In this document: positions 30,626 through 34,402 of the stretch, in pieces | How the letters are laid out: every line of letters begins with the position of its first letter | How positions within the stretch are numbered: the stretch's first letter is position 1 | Source of the DNA: Rhodospirillaceae bacterium BRH_c57 | GTDB taxonomy: Bacteria; Pseudomonadota; Alphaproteobacteria; Rhodospirillales; Rhodospirillaceae | Direction: 5' to 3' | Assembly: GCA_000961745.1 (NCBI GenBank) | Contig: LAEA01000230.1 | Span: 1 to 34,402, forward strand | DNA: 34,402 nucleotides | Notes under the pieces: model-generated | What the model was told of the DNA's origin: nothing | What the model saw: only the letters and a program-made list of their open reading frames with translations | The model's database searches: none | Program-made: the position numbers and the translations under genes

Positions 30626-33097
30626 ATGAGGGTCGATTGCGCCGTCTACGGAGAGGTCAACAACGGCCATGCGCTACGCGCTGCAAGCTCCGACACTGAC
30701 TTTGCTCGAAGCATATCAGGCCGTTTTGATCTCCCTTCCACGCCGCCGCCCGGCGTTTCTTGGTCGCCGTCTATCAGCGGATTTCCCGCCCATGGCCGAT
30801 ATGTGCTCGGTCGAACTTTTCTCGACACCAGTGCACCGCGCGGAAATATGGTGCGTGCCCATGTGCTCTTCGTCCAGCTCGACGATATCCAGCATTTCCG
30901 CTCGCTCTCTCGCCTCATCGACCGGCTCGCCTCGCGGATTGAGGACATACCCGATCCCTCGCGCTTCGAGCTAGAAGACGATGCCGAGGAAACGGCTTGT
31001 GCCGGGATTGAGGACCTTGTCGCCCTCCTTGTTGCGCGCACGCGTAGGCCGATCGTGCAGTTGGGAAACGAGGGTATGGAGCAGCATGTCGCCGCGCTTT
31101 GGCACTCGCTCTGGCCAAGCATGCGCCGGACATTCGCCTTCCGCATGAGCTTCGGGCCCGACGATATCGTGGACAATCCTGCTCCCGCAATTGTCTGCAC
31201 GCCGCCTTCGCTGGTCGCCCGGTGGCATGGCTACCCTATCGTCGGTCAGGCGAGCGCGGAAGTGACGTCGGCCGCCAAGATCCTCGCGGGCGAAACCGAT
31301 AAACGTCCGGTCGCGGACTTCGCCGCTCGTTTAGGGTATGGCGACATCACGCTCCTGTCTTTCCCAAGGCTGGTCCAGGCGTACGATCTGGTAGCGGCGG
31401 GGCCGAGTTTCGATACGCTCGCACCCGGCATGCGACTGGTCAACTTCCTCTCGGCAGCGCCGGAAACGGGCAGGACTTTCAAAGCTGAATTGGTCAGCCT
31501 TTTTGCCGATTTGATCGCCACCGCCACGCCAGAGCAGATCATGAGCCTGCGCAACTTCTCCCTGCCGGCTTTTCCTCTTCAATCGGTTTGGAACGCGACG
31601 GCAGGCTGGATGGAGGCGCACAAACTGAGCGGCGGGTCGCTAGATGACCTCGTCCCGATCATCTCGACTAGCCATGCCCCGGACGAAGCCATTGCTGAAT
31701 GGCGATGCGCAATCGTGCAAGGGGGACGTGCTTTGGCTGCGCGCAAACCCAAGGAGTATGCCCGCGCCTTTTGGACATGGCTCACGTGCCGTCCTGACCT
31801 TCTTCCCGCGATTCTCAACCTGACGCCCTCGAGGTCTGACCTTGAGCCCGCTCTCCTGGGCGAGATCCCTGAAAAATTGGAGTTCGACAGCGGCGCACTT
31901 CGTGCCGAGTTGGCTGCACGCAACTGGCTCACCCTTCATGGTGCCACACTTGCGGTAAGCTTGCCGCCCCCCGATGCGATACGCGCACAACTTAGCATCG
32001 ACACGGCGCCGGCCTTTGTCGATGGACTAAAAGCTGCTCTTGCGCAAGCAAAGCCGTCAGAGCGCGTGGCGATTGCCGCGCACCATGATGACGCGCGTCT
32101 TGACGCGATAGCTGGCGCGGAAATTGCCGCCAATCATCGGCTGCTGCACACGATGGACATGAACGCCAAGTCCACGCAGCGGCTTTGGGCCGCCGCCATC
32201 GAGAACGACCCCAAGAGCTGGCAAGCTCCGGTTGCCCCCCAGATCAGCCGGAACGCCGTACTTATAAACCATTTTGATGGCGGTCCTGCCTTTACGCCAC
32301 TTATCGAGGCCCTTGCCAAAACGCCGTTGGCCGATTTGAGCGATTTCCACCGCCGGGCAGAGTTATGGGATCGCCCCGACGCTCCCGAGGCGTTCCTCGG
32401 CGCCACGGCCAAGGGATGGCTCGCACGCGCAGGCGCGGGAAACGCCGAGCCACTTGATCCACGGCTCGCGCGTGCCGTCCTTGAACCACAGCATCTTGAT
32501 CCCAGCCTGGGAGGCGATTTGGGTGCGGCGCTCAATATCATCGCATCGCTTGAGAACCTCTCCGAGGACCGCGTCCTTCAATGGTTCAACGCGCCCCCTG
32601 CTTCAGCATCTTCTTTCACTCATCTTCAGGCGGAACAGCTGGGGAGTATTATCCTGAAGCGTCGCTGGTTGACGTTACTGAATCGCGTGGTGGATCGCGC
32701 CCACGCTCAGCCTGCTCTTAAGGCGACCGTGCGGATATGCGCCGCGATGCTCCCGACGTACTCGCGTTGGCTGCTAAATCTAAGCCCCGTGAGCGCCGAC
32801 GAGAAATGGGATGGGCTAGCTGCACTTGCAGCCGAGCTCTACCCAGAGGGCCCCGAGCAGCGCGACCTCTGGGAGCGATCCGGGGGAAAGGATTCCGATC
32901 TCCTGCGGCGGGTGACCGGTGCGGAAATGTGGCGTAGTGCGTTGCGCCTCGTTCGCAACGGCAGTGGTCCCAGCGTGAAAAGGCTGCTCGCAGAGATGCG
33001 AACGGATTATGGAAACAATCCTGATCTTCGAATTATTGCAGCAGATCAGGATATTACGTCCGGCACTCGCCGTTTGTGGGGGTGGGGGTGGCCATGA
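30626..33097 (+). CDS. GAP1-type GTPase-associated protein
   Basis: An 823-residue protein six bases after the GTPase gene. The N-terminal ~250 residues (DCAVYGEVNNGHALRAASS, PAHGRYVLGRTFLDTSAPRG, MVRAHVLFV) resemble the GAP1-N1 domain: a small beta-rich module annotated as 'GTPase-associated protein 1'. The rest is long and helical with no catalytic motif I recognise and would correspond to the GAP1-M/GAP1-C regions. No signal peptide or membrane segment is seen. Likely a sensor or platform working with the two GTPases. Its stop overlaps the caspase B start (ATGA at 33094). The family assignment is from memory. Confidence 0.68.
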   Translation: MRVDCAVYGEVNNGHALRAASSDTDFARSISGRFDLPSTPPPGVSWSPSISGFPAHGRYVLGRTFLDTSAPRGNMVRAHVLFVQLDDIQHFRSLSRLIDRLASRIEDIPDPSRFELEDDAEETACAGIEDLVALLVARTRRPIVQLGNEGMEQHVAALWHSLWPSMRRTFAFRMSFGPDDIVDNPAPAIVCTPPSLVARWHGYPIVGQASAEVTSAAKILAGETDKRPVADFAARLGYGDITLLSFPRLVQAYDLVAAGPSFDTLAPGMRLVNFLSAAPETGRTFKAELVSLFADLIATATPEQIMSLRNFSLPAFPLQSVWNATAGWMEAHKLSGGSLDDLVPIISTSHAPDEAIAEWRCAIVQGGRALAARKPKEYARAFWTWLTCRPDLLPAILNLTPSRSDLEPALLGEIPEKLEFDSGALRAELAARNWLTLHGATLAVSLPPPDAIRAQLSIDTAPAFVDGLKAALAQAKPSERVAIAAHHDDARLDAIAGAEIAANHRLLHTMDMNAKSTQRLWAAAIENDPKSWQAPVAPQISRNAVLINHFDGGPAFTPLIEALAKTPLADLSDFHRRAELWDRPDAPEAFLGATAKGWLARAGAGNAEPLDPRLARAVLEPQHLDPSLGGDLGAALNIIASLENLSEDRVLQWFNAPPASASSFTHLQAEQLGSIILKRRWLTLLNRVVDRAHAQPALKATVRICAAMLPTYSRWLLNLSPVSADEKWDGLAALAAELYPEGPEQRDLWERSGGKDSDLLRRVTGAEMWRSALRLVRNGSGPSVKRLLAEMRTDYGNNPDLRIIAADQDITSGTRRLWGWGWP

Positions 33098-33930
33098 CCA
33101 CTTCTTCTTTCCCCCACGCCCATGCACTGCTCGTTGCAATCGCGGACTATAATGAGGCCCGCCGGCTGCCACAGGCCGTGATTCATGATGCCCAGGATGT
33201 TGCAGCGCTTCTGCGCTCGCCAGCGGCGTGCGGCTATGACCCGGCAAAGGTGCACGTTCTGCTGAACGCCGAAGCCACAAGGACCGCGATTCTCGCCGAG
33301 CTCGATCGTCTCGCCCAGGAGGTCGTACCCAGCGATACGGTGTGTATCTATTTTTCGTGCCATGGCTGGCGACATAGGGACAGCGAGGACAGCTCTCTTT
33401 TGCCAGTGGACGCCACGCGTGCCGACTTAGACCAAAGCGCCATCCCGGCCCCGCTCTTATCTCATAAACTCCACGCGATCAAGGCGGCGCGGCTGATGGT
33501 TTTCATTGATGCATGCCATGCTGGCGGTGCTGGAACCATCAAGGATGGGTTCGGCGGGGAAGAGGAAAACCAGGGATTCTCCTCGAAGTCGGTCGACATC
33601 CTGGCAGCCGGTGGCGGTCGCGCGATCATCGCCTCATCTCGCGCCGAGGAAACCTCGCTTATCATGCCCGGTGCGCGAAATAGCGCCTTCACGACCGCAC
33701 TGATCGAAGGGCTTAAAGGCGCAGCCGACTTCCACCGCGAGGGCACTGTCAAGTTGTTCAGCCTCCACGAATATATTTCCGACCGAGTACCTGCGCTGAC
33801 GACCGAGCGCCAACACCCCGTCTTACGTACCAAGCTTGAGAAAAACTTCCCGATCGCCCTCAGTCCGGGAAGTTACGTGGCCTCGAAAGAGGTGGCCCCG
33901 TTTGTTCGGACAGTTTGGCGGCTGAGTTAA
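33094..33930 (+). CDS. Caspase-like protease B (peptidase C14)
   Basis: A 278-residue, single-domain caspase-like protease. HALLVAIADYNEARRLPQAVIHDAQDVAALL is the typical metacaspase/paracaspase opening; TVCIYFSCHGW carries catalytic His90 and LMVFIDACHAGG carries catalytic Cys141. ILAAGGGRAIIASSRAEETS and SAFTTALIEGLKG complete the fold. It is shorter and nearer to canonical bacterial C14 caspases than protease A. The ATG at 33094 overlaps the GAP1 gene stop, placing it in the GTPase operon, so it is the most likely effector controlled by that module. Confidence 0.87.
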   Translation: MTTSSFPHAHALLVAIADYNEARRLPQAVIHDAQDVAALLRSPAACGYDPAKVHVLLNAEATRTAILAELDRLAQEVVPSDTVCIYFSCHGWRHRDSEDSSLLPVDATRADLDQSAIPAPLLSHKLHAIKAARLMVFIDACHAGGAGTIKDGFGGEEENQGFSSKSVDILAAGGGRAIIASSRAEETSLIMPGARNSAFTTALIEGLKGAADFHREGTVKLFSLHEYISDRVPALTTERQHPVLRTKLEKNFPIALSPGSYVASKEVAPFVRTVWRLS

Positions 33931-34402
33931 GCTGGTCCCCAGGTCATTGTCATGCCGCCAGCGCGGTGATCGGCACCGTCTCCGAGGCATGCCCCGGAGA
34001 CGGTGCCGGCGCGATTTGATGATAGGCCTCGTTGGGCGTCTGTCCAGTCAGGGCTGAGTGGGGACGCCTGGTGTTGTAGTAGCGGATCCAGCGCTCCAGT
34101 CCGGCCCGCAATTCGGAGCCGGTTTCAAAGGCGTGGAGGTAGACGCATTCGTATTTCAGGGACCGCCACAGGCGTTCGATAAAGACGTTGTCCATCCAGC
34201 GGCCTCGACCGTCCATGCTGATGCGCACGCCGGCCTCCCGTAGGACCTCCGTGAAGCGGGGGCTGGTAAACTGGCTGCCTTGGTCCGTGTTGAAGATCTC
34301 CGGCGCCCCGAAGGCGGTCAGGGCCTCCTCCAGCGCCTCGATGCAGAAGTCGGCCTCCATGGTATTGGAGACCCGCCACGACAGCACCTTCCTGGTGGCC
34401 CA
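33931..34402. mobile_element. IS3-family insertion sequence (partial)
   Basis: Defined by the OrfB fragment; the element's 3' end should lie between the caspase B stop and 33950. OrfA and the other end are beyond the window. The exact boundary is not resolved. Confidence 0.65.
33950..34402 (-). CDS. IS3-family transposase OrfB, integrase core (partial at window edge)
   Basis: The frame runs off the window end and stops at 33950-33952, leaving about 150 C-terminal residues. PEIFNTDQGSQFTS, DGRGRWMDNVFIERLWRSLKYECVYLHAF and YYNTRRPHSALTGQTPNEAY are the second half of an IS3-family DDE integrase (rve) domain, with the D and E catalytic residues visible. It lies 19 bases after the caspase B stop and is opposed to it, so an IS3 element borders the island on the right. 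The terminal inverted repeat was not identified. Confidence 0.9.
   Translation of the reverse strand, partial: WATRKVLSWRVSNTMEADFCIEALEEALTAFGAPEIFNTDQGSQFTSPRFTEVLREAGVRISMDGRGRWMDNVFIERLWRSLKYECVYLHAFETGSELRAGLERWIRYYNTRRPHSALTGQTPNEAYHQIAPAPSPGHASETVPITALAA

Noticed and set aside
1-34402. CRISPR array, tRNA or rRNA genes
   Set aside because: Reading through the window I found no regularly spaced repeats and no recognisable tRNA or rRNA sequence.

Overview
This is a GC-rich window with tightly packed genes, many joined by ATGA/GTGA overlaps. Gene content points to an alphaproteobacterium, most likely of Rhodospirillales type (Magnetospirillum/Azospirillum-like). That placement is an inference from the phn operon with a DUF1045 gene, the Fnr/NnrS genes, the split Aer-type aerotaxis pair and the codon use. 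There are no rRNA or tRNA genes, and I see no CRISPR array.

Region 1 (1-5666) is the end of a carbon-phosphorus lyase operon: phnH (cut by the window edge), phnI, phnJ, phnK, phnL, phnM and a DUF1045 2H-phosphoesterase-like gene. Together these break down alkylphosphonates to phosphate.

Region 2 (about 5730-13628) is an uncharacterised uptake locus with a nitric oxide/low-oxygen signature. It holds an ABC substrate-binding protein and permease, a cysteine-free Crp/Fnr regulator, a TonB-dependent receptor behind a perfect FNR-type box, the matching ABC ATPase, an NnrS-like protein and a second, shorter NnrS-like membrane protein. The substrate is unknown.

Region 3 (13635-21438) is an iron-chelate locus. 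A PchR-like AraC regulator diverges from a TonB-dependent receptor, with a Fur-box-like sequence between them. The receptor is followed by a FecB/FecCD/FecE-type ABC importer, a DUF2218 protein and an EntS-like siderophore exporter. No siderophore biosynthesis gene is visible.

Region 4 (21413-23990) is on the minus strand up to 23252: a methyl-accepting chemotaxis protein and an Aer-type PAS protein, i.e. an aerotaxis receptor split over two genes. Divergent from them is an NsrR-like Rrf2 regulator whose own promoter carries an NsrR-type 11-1-11 inverted repeat. Regions 2 and 4 share an NO/redox theme.

Region 5 (about 24150-34402) is a horizontally acquired island bounded by broken ISAs1-like and IS66-like transposase remnants on the left and an IS3-family transposase on the right. 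It encodes a GTPase-centred conflict (putative defence) system: caspase-like protease A, an alpha/beta hydrolase, a GASH-type helical protein, two unusual GTPases (DO-GTPase2 and DO-GTPase1 types), a large GAP1-type protein and caspase-like protease B. My reading is that the GTPases, GASH and GAP1 proteins form the sensing/switch module and that the two caspases and the hydrolase are effectors. This is the most interesting part of the window.
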